From NCBI RefSeq assembly GCF_900102315.1, contig NZ_FNBL01000001.1, forward strand, positions 124,001 to 188,000: a stretch of DNA of 64,000 nucleotides. Direction: 5' to 3'. Both the position numbers and the translations under genes were made by a program. A model generated the notes under the pieces. The model had not been told where the DNA came from and searched no databases. It saw only the letters and a list, made by a program, of their open reading frames with translations. Origin of the DNA: Celeribacter baekdonensis (GTDB taxonomy: Bacteria; Pseudomonadota; Alphaproteobacteria; Rhodobacterales; Rhodobacteraceae). Of this stretch, positions 41,321 to 49,159 are shown in pieces (the first letter of the stretch is position 1; each line of letters opens with the position of its first letter).

Positions 41321-42274
41321 ATGGCCGTTTCTGAGACACGCAAAATCTTCAAAACCCTTCCGTTGGGTGAAATGACCGCCTCTGCGCCCTCCGAGCGCGC
41401 GCCCCTGAAAACGGATTCAAAACCGATTTCCACCTCCCGCAGGGGCACATCTGCCGGGACCAAAATCCCCGAAATTCCCACCCCGCCCGCCTACCGGGTT
41501 CACCCGTTGGGCCGGGGCAGCGCCTCTTTGTCTGCCAGTGCGAAATGGCGCACCGAAGCCATGCGCAGCCATCGCAGCCCGACGCTGTTGTGGTTCACAC
41601 GCGGTCAGGGCCGGATCACCGTTTCGGGCGTGACCCGCGGCTTTGGTCCGCACAATCTGATCTTTTTGCCAACCCGCACCATGTACGGGTTTGAACCGAT
41701 CGGACAGGTGATGGGCCATGCCGTGCATCTGCCCGAAGACCCCGCTTTGGTTCTGCCGCAAGAGCCGCTGCACATGCGATTTCGTGAGGTGATCCAACAA
41801 AATGAGATCACCGGGATGATCGAGACGCTTCAACGCGAGATTGATCAATCTCAGCCGGGTCGCGAACGCGCCATGGCGCTTCAGGCCGGGATGATTTCCG
41901 TCTGGCTGGAGCGGCAAATGAGCATCATGCCCGAATATGACCTCACGCCTGATGCCTCGCGCCGATTGGCGGCGGCCTATACATCCTTGGTTGAAAACGA
42001 GCTCTATGACGGTCGCACGGTGACGCATTTTGCCGCTGAACTGGGTGTCACACCCGGCCATCTGTCGCGGGCGTGCAACATCGCCTGCGGTCGGTCTGCC
42101 TCTGCGATTTTGGCCGATCGGGTGCATTTCGAAGCGCGGCGGATGTTGGCCGAAACCGATCTGCCGATCAAAACGATTGCGCAGAAACTGGGGTTTCATT
42201 CGGCGGCCTATTTCAGCCGGGCATTTCACAAACACACCGGGCATTCCCCCCGAAACTTCCGCCAAAACGGATAG
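41321..42274 (+). CDS. AraC-family transcriptional regulator
   Basis: 317 residues. N-terminal cupin-like sensing domain (LLWFTRGQGRITVSGVTRGF, FLPTRTMYGFEP) after a 50-residue disordered Ser/Pro-rich start, and a C-terminal double helix-turn-helix: VTHFAAELGVTPGHLSRACN and IKTIAQKLGFHSAAYFSRAF followed by KHTGHSPRNFR. The effector is unknown. It stands alone; the divergent or adjacent target is not evident. A strong hairpin follows it. Confidence 0.9.
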   Translation: MAVSETRKIFKTLPLGEMTASAPSERAPLKTDSKPISTSRRGTSAGTKIPEIPTPPAYRVHPLGRGSASLSASAKWRTEAMRSHRSPTLLWFTRGQGRITVSGVTRGFGPHNLIFLPTRTMYGFEPIGQVMGHAVHLPEDPALVLPQEPLHMRFREVIQQNEITGMIETLQREIDQSQPGRERAMALQAGMISVWLERQMSIMPEYDLTPDASRRLAAAYTSLVENELYDGRTVTHFAAELGVTPGHLSRACNIACGRSASAILADRVHFEARRMLAETDLPIKTIAQKLGFHSAAYFSRAFHKHTGHSPRNFRQNG

Positions 42275-42306
42275 TCCCAAGGGGGTGCCAAAGTGAGGTC
42301 CCAAAG

Positions 42307-42335
42307 TTCACCGGCTTGCAGAACACGCCGGTGAA
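42307..42335. terminator. Shared hairpin between two convergent genes
   Basis: TTCACCGGC (42307-42315) and GCCGGTGAA (42327-42335) are perfect inverted copies around an 11-nt loop, between the araC-family gene and the convergent gene ending at 42356. No long T-run, so a weak or Rho-assisted bidirectional terminator. Confidence 0.55.
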
Positions 42336-42355
42336 ACTGAGTTGTCGTGACTGTG

Positions 42356-42898
42356 TTAAGTGTTCTCTTCCGCCTGTTCTGGCACCAACCACTCGGTTTG
42401 CAGCTCTGACACCTCGCTCACCACCTTATATGTAAAGGCCGTCACCAGCGCGTCGTAAAAGGCGATGCGCTTGGGGGCCACAATTGTAATGTCGCTTGGA
42501 GCGAGCGTCGCCCCCTCTTCGGCGGACAATTCAATCCACATTTTTTTCAACGGCTCTTCACTGTCCGGGCCGTCGATATAGACCCAGCCGTTGAGTTGGT
42601 TGAAGGCCCCGTCATTGCCCAAAAGCGTGGTGCCGGCATTGGAGATTTCGGTCACATCGACGGTGATATGGTAGTCGCCGCCCTCCTGAAGGTGATCAGC
42701 CAATCCTGAGGTGATCGCTATGGTCAAATCACCCGCAATTTCCGGCCAACGGTCCAGCGCATTGGCCTCAACCGCTTCAAGATTGGTCACAACCGTCACA
42801 TCCGCAATATCGAGCGGTGCTGCGCAGATCGGCGCAGCCATAAGAGAGGTGGCGGTAAAAAGCGCAAGAATAGCAGACTGTTTTTTATGAAAAGACAT
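42356..42898 (-). CDS. Exported hypothetical protein
   Basis: 180 residues. Signal peptide MSFHKKQSAILALFTATSLM...CA, then a predicted beta-rich periplasmic domain (DVTVVTNLEAVEANALDRWP; GDYHITVDVTEISNAGTTLL). AGGA precedes the ATG at 42898; the frame extends to 42985 without support. No cysteine except at the cleavage region and no catalytic motif that I recognise. Function unknown. Confidence 0.75.
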   Translation of the reverse strand: MSFHKKQSAILALFTATSLMAAPICAAPLDIADVTVVTNLEAVEANALDRWPEIAGDLTIAITSGLADHLQEGGDYHITVDVTEISNAGTTLLGNDGAFNQLNGWVYIDGPDSEEPLKKMWIELSAEEGATLAPSDITIVAPKRIAFYDALVTAFTYKVVSEVSELQTEWLVPEQAEENT

Positions 42899-43144
42899 TG
42901 TTTTTCCTATCATTTTCATGCTCGAAAGACATCCCCCGAGCCGTAGAAAGAGTAGATAGAGATCAGTAGAAAGATACAGGAACAAAGCCGCAATTGCGCT
43001 GGCACAACGTGGGACTCCTCGGCCAGCTCATGAGGTGGCTTCTTCAGCATAGCGCAGAAAACGCCCCAGCGGCGGGTTTTGGGAGCGACAAAAGACATCA
43101 GGGCGGCATCCGTCAAATGCCAAATCCCCCGGAGCGTTTTGGCG

Positions 43145-43756
43145 TCAGGACCCCCAAATCACCCGAACGTAATTCATCGTTTCTTTATAGGGCGGCACGC
43201 CGTTGTATTTGGTCACCGCCTCAGGCCCCGCGTTATAGGCCGCAAGGGCAAGGCGCCAATTGCCAAAGCGGTTGTACATCTGACGCAGGTAACGCGCGCC
43301 ACCTTCGAGATTTTGCGCCGGATCGTTGATATTGACCCCCAACCGACGTGCCGTTTCCGGCATCAATTGCGCCAATCCGGTTGCGCCCACAGGGCTTTTG
43401 GCGCGCGGGTTCCAGCCACTTTCCTGTTGCACGAGGCGCAGGAACAAATCGGTCGGCACCCCATGTTTGCGCGCGGCATTTGTCGCCACGGGCAACCATT
43501 CGCCCTTATAGGTTCCCATAAACGGCAGGCCAACAGTGGCGCCGCCGAACCGTTCGGGCTGTAAGGTGACGGAATTGGAATATTGATCCGCCGCACGGCC
43601 ATCCAAAACGTCCAGTTGCGAACCGAAAATCGCCAAACGGTTTTTGGTCGAAAAAATATCTTCGGCCCCGGCTGCGCCGACATAACCCGTCGCGCAAAGG
43701 AACCCAAAGAGGCCAACCCGAAGAGCCGCACCGCGACCACACCCCGTCACACCCAT
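43145..43756 (-). CDS. Lytic transglycosylase, SLT domain
   Basis: 203 residues. Signal peptide, then a goose-lysozyme-like SLT fold: catalytic Glu in LVQQESGWNPRAKSPVG, followed by GATGLAQLMPETARRLGV, GGARYLRQMYNRFGNWRLAL and AYNAGPEAV. Cleaves peptidoglycan with 1,6-anhydro formation. The open frame extends to 44392 antisense to ssb; ATG at 43756 (or GTG at 43759), downstream of AGGAATTGGAA, is the credible start. Divergent from ssb. Confidence 0.9.
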   Translation of the reverse strand: MGVTGCGRGAALRVGLFGFLCATGYVGAAGAEDIFSTKNRLAIFGSQLDVLDGRAADQYSNSVTLQPERFGGATVGLPFMGTYKGEWLPVATNAARKHGVPTDLFLRLVQQESGWNPRAKSPVGATGLAQLMPETARRLGVNINDPAQNLEGGARYLRQMYNRFGNWRLALAAYNAGPEAVTKYNGVPPYKETMNYVRVIWGS

Positions 43757-43927
43757 CACGCTCGTTCCAATTCCTGTGATCACTCTCGCGCAATATAGGC
43801 ACAAAACCCCGCCTTTCCAAGCGCCTCGGTGCCGCAGGCGGATTTTGGCTCTTTCCTTGCCGGCCCGGGTTTGGTGTAAGGTGCCTCCAACGTAAGATTC
43901 TGTAAAACATCTCTGGGAGTAGATCGC

Positions 43928-44455
43928 ATGGCCGGTTCGGTGAACAAAGTCATCCTCATAGGCAACCTTGGACGCGACCCCGAAGTGCGGACATTCCAAA
44001 ACGGCGGCAAAGTGTGCAACCTGCGCATTGCCACCTCCGAGACCTGGAAAGACCGCACCACGGGCGAACGCAAAGAGCGCACCGAATGGCATTCCGTGGC
44101 AATTTTCCAAGAGGGCCTTGTACGCATTGCCGAGCAGTATTTGCGCAAGGGCTCGAAAGTCTACATCGAGGGCAAACTCCAGACCCGCAAATGGCAGGAC
44201 CAATCCGGCCAAGACAAATACTCCACCGAGATCGTGCTTCAGGGCTTTGACGGCGTGTTGACCATGCTCGATGGCCGTGGCGAAGGCGGCGGTCAAGGCG
44301 GTGGCGGCCAAGGCGGTGGTTACGGCGGTGGCTCTGGTGGTTACGATCAAGGTGGCGGTTACGATCAAGGCCCCTCTGGCGGCTATGACCAAGGCCCGTC
44401 CTCGGGTGGCGGCGGTGGCCGTCCGGCGATGGACGACGACGAAATCCCGTTCTGA
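43928..44455 (+). CDS. ssb: Single-stranded DNA-binding protein
   Basis: 175 residues. OB fold: [51 protein letters not shown]. Then a disordered Gly-rich linker with repeats of GGYDQG (three to four copies, about residues 125-160) and the acidic tip MDDDEIPF that recruits partner proteins. Followed by a good terminator. Divergent from the transglycosylase gene. Confidence 0.97.
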   Translation: MAGSVNKVILIGNLGRDPEVRTFQNGGKVCNLRIATSETWKDRTTGERKERTEWHSVAIFQEGLVRIAEQYLRKGSKVYIEGKLQTRKWQDQSGQDKYSTEIVLQGFDGVLTMLDGRGEGGGQGGGGQGGGYGGGSGGYDQGGGYDQGPSGGYDQGPSSGGGGGRPAMDDDEIPF

Positions 44456-44465
44456 TCCCCTTTCA

Positions 44466-44492
44466 AACCCCGCCCCCGTGGCGGGGTTTTTC
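44466..44492 (+). terminator. ssb terminator
   Basis: AACCCCGCC (44466-44474) pairs with GGCGGGGTT (44480-44488), 5-nt loop, then TTTT. 11 nt after the ssb stop. Confidence 0.85.
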
Positions 44493-44516
44493 GTACCACG
44501 ACCAAAGGTTTAAAAG

Positions 44517-44729
44517 ATGAAAAAAGTCCCGAAACCCACCACGGATGATGCCCTGATCCAAGAGTTCTTGGCCAAGGGCGGCAAGGTCAGCGTTGGCAAA
44601 ACCAAACCCATGCCGCATGACATCGGGTTGAGCAAAAACGTCTGGGGAGCGAAACTCACCAAAGAAGAAAAAGCCGCCAGAGATGGCGCGTTGCCGGAGC
44701 CGCCCAAGACCAAGACAGGCAAAAAATAA
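44517..44729 (+). CDS. Small hypothetical protein
   Basis: 70 residues, highly charged (MKKVPKPTTDDALIQEFLAK; VGKTKPMPHDIGLSKNVWGA; C-terminus KTKTGKK). It has AAAGG 9 nt before the ATG and begins only 25 nt beyond the ssb terminator, so it may use readthrough or its own promoter. Codon use is like its neighbours. Conserved-looking but no function recognised. Confidence 0.65.
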   Translation: MKKVPKPTTDDALIQEFLAKGGKVSVGKTKPMPHDIGLSKNVWGAKLTKEEKAARDGALPEPPKTKTGKK

Positions 44730-44757
44730 CAACAACATCCGGGCTGTGCGGGCTGGA

Positions 44758-45765
44758 TTACGGCGTGGACGAGACGTGGCGCGGGTTCATCACCCGATTG
44801 CGTCCAGCCTGTTTGGCCATGTAAAGATGATCGTCGGCCCGGCGCAGCGCAGCGCCCAAATCGGCATGGGCGCTGTAGCGCTCGACCCCAATCGACACCG
44901 TGACCCGTGCCTGAGCGGGCATTGCGGCCTCGCTGATCACCCGGCGGATGCGTTCGGCCACCCGCATCCCCATGTCTTCGGGCAGGTTCAGCAACACGAT
45001 GGCAAATTCTTCGCCACCGATGCGAAACAACATGCTGCCCTCATGTAAAACGTCGCGCATCTGCGCCGCGACGCTGCGCAATATGTCATCGCCCGCAAAA
45101 TGGCCGTAGCGGTCATTGATCTCTTTGAAATGATCAATATCGACAAACAACAACACCCCGCCCGAACCAAATCCGCCTTTTTGCTCCAGGGCCATAAAGG
45201 CGCGCCGATTGCGGCATCCGGTCAAGGCGTCATAATTCAGCGTGTCTTTTAATTGCGCCTGTAGACGACCGATGGTCACCAATGCGTAGCGCATGAACAG
45301 GATCGTGGTGATCAACGCCATGCCAAGACGAAACGAGAACCAAAAATCCTGTGCCGCCCAATAGGACACCGCGACGTCCAGCACCACAACCACAGCCCCC
45401 AACACCAGCGCCGTCCCATGGGCACAGAAAAAGAACCCCGCGATGGTGATGGGAAAGGCCCAAAAAGCCGCGGAAACCCCGTGGCCTGCGATCAAGATCA
45501 AGTCACCGAAATGGACCGCGCTCAAGACCATGACTGCGTTGATCGGCAGGGATCTGGATTTCATATGGGCCCAAAGATCAAGAGCGATAATCGCGCTCAA
45601 AGCCACGAAATAGGCGGACAGCCCGTAATTGCCTTTGATCGCATATTTCACAATCGCGACCGGCAGGATGAACAATGTGATCGTCGTGATATATTTTGCA
45701 ATCAAAGGCGCTCCAAGAGCACCCGGCGCTTTGAACCCGTCGATAAATCCCGATTTAACCGCCAT
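44758..45765 (-). CDS. Membrane-bound diguanylate cyclase (GGDEF)
   Basis: 335 residues. Five to six hydrophobic helices in residues 20-170 form a membrane sensor, then a GGDEF domain with YDALTGCRNRRAF, LLFVDIDHFKEINDRYGH, the active-site GGEEF in FRIGGEEFAIVLLN (about residue 250) and VTVSIGVERYSA. The inhibitory RxxD site before GGEEF is absent: the positions read HEGS. So it should make c-di-GMP without feedback inhibition. A perfect CtrA box overlaps its start codon. Confidence 0.93.
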   Translation of the reverse strand: MAVKSGFIDGFKAPGALGAPLIAKYITTITLFILPVAIVKYAIKGNYGLSAYFVALSAIIALDLWAHMKSRSLPINAVMVLSAVHFGDLILIAGHGVSAAFWAFPITIAGFFFCAHGTALVLGAVVVVLDVAVSYWAAQDFWFSFRLGMALITTILFMRYALVTIGRLQAQLKDTLNYDALTGCRNRRAFMALEQKGGFGSGGVLLFVDIDHFKEINDRYGHFAGDDILRSVAAQMRDVLHEGSMLFRIGGEEFAIVLLNLPEDMGMRVAERIRRVISEAAMPAQARVTVSIGVERYSAHADLGAALRRADDHLYMAKQAGRNRVMNPRHVSSTP

Positions 45766-45769
45766 TTAA
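45755..45769. promoter_or_regulatory. Perfect CtrA box over the diguanylate cyclase start
   Basis: TTAA (45755-45758), 7 nt, TTAA (45766-45769): an exact TTAA-N7-TTAA consensus, with the ATG of the cyclase gene (45763-45765) inside it. Because ctrA is in the same window, regulation by CtrA is plausible; the position over the start codon suggests repression or a leaderless message. Confidence 0.55.
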
Positions 45770-45819
45770 CCACCATTGGTGCGCACTCACATTTACGCTA
45801 GGTAAACTCTGTGGTAGGG

Positions 45820-45834
45820 TTTGATACTATCAAA
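45820..45834. promoter_or_regulatory. Odd-centred perfect palindrome upstream of the cyclase
   Basis: TTTGATA-C-TATCAAA, 15 bp perfect, 55 nt before the cyclase start. It resembles an FNR-type half-site pair (TTGAT..ATCAA), but the spacer is 3 rather than 4 bases. Could be an operator of another dimeric regulator. Confidence 0.4.
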
Positions 45835-46149
45835 AATTTTACAGGATTGTGCGTAAATATACGTCAAATTGCGTCTTTTCAGTCCTCTCCCCCCTTTGTC
45901 TGATATGTTAATGGGAATGCCCTCCTCTCCTGCACAGAGAGGCCCAAACCCTTTTGTCCAAATGGCACTCTGACCAGTCAAAAAGACCGATCAAGGCGGC
46001 ACAGGAGGGAGCGGATTTGTCGCAGTCAAAAACGGACAAAACCATCGAAACAAAATAGCCAGCCCTCAAAAACCAGACAGGCGCTCCCTACATAAAGATC
46101 GAAGGGTGCGCAAAAAGTGCCGCCCTCGCAGACATTTGAGGAGGATTTA
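45835..46149. other. Intergenic region between cyclase and universal stress genes
   Basis: Divergent promoter space of about 300 bp, AT-rich around 45830-45915. A GAGGA ribosome binding site at its right end sets the start of the stress protein gene. No further gene or RNA structure is evident. Confidence 0.4.
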
Positions 46150-46974
46150 ATGAAGCGTATTCTGGTGACCACCGATCTCTCGATCCGTTCGGACCGCGCC
46201 ATCGAGCGCGCAGCACAGTTGGCTGAACAACATGGGGCGAAACTCATCGTGCTCCATGTGATTGACGAGGACCTTCCCGTCACCGTGGCGACAAGAATGC
46301 GCGACGCAGCAAAAGAGACACTCGCAGCGGTCCTCGCGTCGCAACATGTGCCCGACAGTGCCGAGATCATGATTGAAACGGGTGATCCGGTTCAAACCAT
46401 CACCGAAAAAGCCGATGTCATTGATGCCGATCTTGTGGTGTTGGGGGTGCATAAACCGCGCCCGTTCTGGGACATGTTCTCGGGGACGACGATGGAACGG
46501 ATCGTGCGCGCCCTCACCCGTCCGGCGTTGCTTGTGACCTCTCCGGTCGCTGGGCCTTACGCCTCGGTTCTGTGCGGGATCGACCTGTCACCGTCCTGCC
46601 TGGCTGCGGCGCAGACCGCGCGCACCCTTGCGCCTGACGCCCAGATCACAAGTTTCCATGCCATCCATGTGCCCTATCGCGGTATGATCGCGCGCGATGC
46701 GAGCGAGAAACAGCTTGCCCCGTTTGTCAAGGATGCCTCCAGCCGATTGGAGGACTGGTGGAACGAGTCTGAGATCCCCGAAGGGATGCAAAAACCTGTG
46801 CTGAGCGTCGGCAGTCTTCACACCGTGTTCCAAGCGGCGCTGGACAGGTCTCACGCCGATCTTTTCGCGCTGGGGGCACATGGCAGAACACCGCTGTCGC
46901 CATCGCTTTTGGGTGGGTTCACCGAAGAACACCTGCGTAATCCTGTGATGGATGTCTTGGTCGTGCGCGGCTGA
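46150..46974 (+). CDS. Universal stress protein, tandem Usp domains
   Basis: 274 residues made of two Usp folds. The first has KRILVTTDLSIRSDRAIERA with VIDADLVVLGVHKPRPFWDM and GTTMERIVRALTRPALLV; the second has VLCGIDLSPSCLAAAQTARTL and DLFALGAHGRTPLS...LRNPVMDVLVVRG. Only the first has the G-2x-G-9x-G(S/T)-like ATP loop clearly. A stress-tolerance role is inferred from family. ATG at 46150, GAGGA 6 nt upstream. Confidence 0.92.
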   Translation: MKRILVTTDLSIRSDRAIERAAQLAEQHGAKLIVLHVIDEDLPVTVATRMRDAAKETLAAVLASQHVPDSAEIMIETGDPVQTITEKADVIDADLVVLGVHKPRPFWDMFSGTTMERIVRALTRPALLVTSPVAGPYASVLCGIDLSPSCLAAAQTARTLAPDAQITSFHAIHVPYRGMIARDASEKQLAPFVKDASSRLEDWWNESEIPEGMQKPVLSVGSLHTVFQAALDRSHADLFALGAHGRTPLSPSLLGGFTEEHLRNPVMDVLVVRG

Positions 46975-46982
46975 TCCAAAGC

Positions 46983-47011
46983 AAATGGCGCGGGACCACC
47001 GCGCCATTTTC
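46983..47011. terminator. Bidirectional terminator between usp and aroB
   Basis: AAATGGCGC (46983-46991) pairs with GCGCCATTT (47001-47009) followed by TTC; the A-run on the left serves the minus strand. It lies just after the stress gene stop and just before the aroB stop. Confidence 0.7.
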
Positions 47012-47018
47012 GTCCGCT

Positions 47019-48152
47019 TTAGCGTGCCGCCAATCCATCCGCCACGACCTTGACCACCGCGTCGCGCGGCACATCGGCGGTCACGAAACTGTCGCCAATC
47101 CCGCGCGCCAAGATGAACCGCAATTGGCCGTCCACGACCTTTTTATCCTGTCCCATCAGGTCAACCAAAGCCTCGGCCGAAGGCAATTCGCCTTCGATAT
47201 CGCTCAGATCGCATTTGGTGCCCATGGCCTTAAGATGCGCGCGCACCCGGCTGGGCGCTTCTTGCGAACACAGCCCCAGACGCGCCGACAATTCAAAGGC
47301 CAAAGCGCAACCAATGGCCACGCCTTCACCATGCAACAGCCGATCCGAATATCCGGTCGCCGATTCCAGCGCATGACAGAACGTGTGCCCAAGGTTGAGC
47401 AACGCCCGATCCCCCTGCTCCGTTTCATCGCGCACCACGATGTCGGCTTTCATCTGCACCGACCAACGCACCGCCTCGGCGCGTTTGACCATATCGCCCG
47501 CCGCCAAATCCGGCCCGTTGACTTCGAGCCAGTCAAAAAACGTCTCATCACCCAAAAGCCCGTATTTCTGGACCTCACCGTAACCCGCCAAAAAATCGCG
47601 CGCCGTGAGCGTGCCCAAAAGCGCAATATCAGCCAAAACCAGAGACGGTTGATGAAACGCACCGATCAGGTTTTTGCCGTGGCTGGAATTGATCCCGGTC
47701 TTGCCGCCGACCGAACTGTCGACCTGCGCCAAAAGCGTGGTTGGGATTTGCACGAAGCGCACGCCCCGGCGCAACACGGAGGCGGCAAACCCGGCCAAAT
47801 CGCCGATCACACCGCCGCCAAAGGCCACGACAATATCGCGGCGTTCGCATTTTTGCGCCAAAAGCCATTCAACCGCGCGGGTGAAATGTGGCCAGGCCTT
47901 GGTGCTTTCCCCGGCGGGCAGCGCCAGCGCTTCCATCTCGATGCCAGAGGCCGCCAATCCGGCCTCAAGGGAGGCCAAATGCAGCCCGGCGACGGTTTCA
48001 TCCGTGATGACAAAGACCTTTTTCTTTGTGCCCAACAGCGGCGCAATATGCGCGCCCGCCTGCGCCACAAGCCCCGCCCCGATGCGCACATCATAGGCGC
48101 GATCGCCCAAGGGCACATGCACGGTTTGAAAGGGTACAGATCCGTATGTCAT
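47019..48152 (-). CDS. aroB: 3-dehydroquinate synthase
   Basis: 377 residues; second shikimate-pathway step. NAD-binding AFGGGVIGDLAGFAASVLRRG, IPTTLLAQVDSSVGGKTGIN, metal ligands in YGEVQKYGLL and NLGHTFCHALE with HGEGVAIGCALA. Coupled to aroK by a 4-nt overlap at 48149-48152. Confidence 0.97.
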   Translation of the reverse strand: MTYGSVPFQTVHVPLGDRAYDVRIGAGLVAQAGAHIAPLLGTKKKVFVITDETVAGLHLASLEAGLAASGIEMEALALPAGESTKAWPHFTRAVEWLLAQKCERRDIVVAFGGGVIGDLAGFAASVLRRGVRFVQIPTTLLAQVDSSVGGKTGINSSHGKNLIGAFHQPSLVLADIALLGTLTARDFLAGYGEVQKYGLLGDETFFDWLEVNGPDLAAGDMVKRAEAVRWSVQMKADIVVRDETEQGDRALLNLGHTFCHALESATGYSDRLLHGEGVAIGCALAFELSARLGLCSQEAPSRVRAHLKAMGTKCDLSDIEGELPSAEALVDLMGQDKKVVDGQLRFILARGIGDSFVTADVPRDAVVKVVADGLAAR

Positions 48153-48697
48153 TGGTCTTCCTTCAAAATTCCACCATGCCGCGCCAGCGCGTCAATCACT
48201 TTATCGGCCATGGCTTCGATGCTCAAGTTCGGTTCGGCGTCCACGATGATCCCGGCTTTGGCATAAAACGGCTCGCGCGCTTTGACCAAGGATTTGAGTG
48301 TCTCGTAAGGGTTTTCCGTGCGCAGCAAAGGCCGTGTCGCTTTATGTCGCACCCGGTTCCACAGGATGTTCAAATCGGCCTTGAGCCAAACCGCCACGCC
48401 GTTTTGCGCGATGATGTTGCGGTTGATCTCGGCCAAAAACGCCCCGCCGCCGGTCGACAAGACCGCCTGTTGCGTCTCAAGCAGGCGCGCGATCACTTCC
48501 GCCTCGCGTTGGCGGAAAAACGCCTCGCCATCGCGGCTGAAAATTTCCGCCACGCTCATCGCCGCCGCTTTTTCGATCTCCGCATCCGAATCGAGAAACG
48601 GCACAGACAGGCGCGCGGCCATGGCTTTGCCGACCGCGGTTTTGCCCGCCCCCATCATGCCGACCAAGGCGACCGTTTTTTTTAGCCCTTTTGCCAT
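48149..48697 (-). CDS. aroK: Shikimate kinase
   Basis: 182 residues. P-loop VALVGMMGAGKTAVGKAMA, DSDAEIEKAAAMSVAEIF, FFRQREAEVI, STGGGAFL and RVRHKATRPLLR are standard AroK motifs. The ATG at 48697 follows GGGAGAG; the frame open to 48985 has no support. First of the aroK-aroB pair. Confidence 0.97.
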   Translation of the reverse strand: MAKGLKKTVALVGMMGAGKTAVGKAMAARLSVPFLDSDAEIEKAAAMSVAEIFSRDGEAFFRQREAEVIARLLETQQAVLSTGGGAFLAEINRNIIAQNGVAVWLKADLNILWNRVRHKATRPLLRTENPYETLKSLVKAREPFYAKAGIIVDAEPNLSIEAMADKVIDALARHGGILKEDQ

Positions 48698-49008
48698 CGT
48701 CTCTCCCACAAGAGCGTGTACAGTGGTGTCAGGCAGAGCATGAAGGCCCTTGTGCGTCTTGGCGTCGTCACCATGGCGTCCCCCCTGATCCTCATGGCAA
48801 CATCTTGCCGACAAAAATTTAGCCCCTTCAATGGCGTGATCTTGCCGGAAATACCATATATAAAACGGACAAAACCAGCCTGGGTTGGTAATCAGCCGCG
48901 AAACCCTGAAAAATGCAAACAAAAATACAGGCCATATCAACTCGGGCATATAAATGGGACTGATCGTCCTGTCATCGCCCACCACCCCCTGAACGGAGGC
49001 AGACCGCA
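48698..49008. other. Divergent promoter region between aroK and a plus-strand operon
   Basis: About 310 bp with two AT-rich boxes (around 48855 and 48947) that could be -10 elements for the two directions. GGAGG at 48995-48999 serves the next gene. No further gene seen. Confidence 0.4.
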
Positions 49009-49146
49009 GTGCGCAAATTCCTTTTTCGTCTTTTGGCCGTCATCATCTTACTTGGGATTTTGGGCTTCATCGGCTTCGCCTATGTTGGCGATCTCTCGCC
49101 GGAGCGGGTTGAACATTCGGTCCCCGTGCCGATTGATGACAAGTGA
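49009..49146 (+). CDS. 45-aa single-span membrane protein
   Basis: GTG start at 49009 with GGAGG at 48995-48999. The product begins MRKFLFRLLAVIILLGILGF, continues IGFAYVGDLSPERVEHS and ends VPVPIDDK: one N-terminal transmembrane helix and a short acidic periplasmic tail. Its stop is 13 nt before the start of the exported protein gene, so they are cotranscribed with xerD. Confidence 0.7.
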   Translation: MRKFLFRLLAVIILLGILGFIGFAYVGDLSPERVEHSVPVPIDDK

Positions 49147-49159
49147 GGGTGGTTTCTCC

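Noticed and set aside
45820-45834. FNR-type site before the diguanylate cyclase
   Set aside because: Spacer between TTGAT and ATCAA is 3 rather than 4 bases; kept only as an unassigned palindrome.
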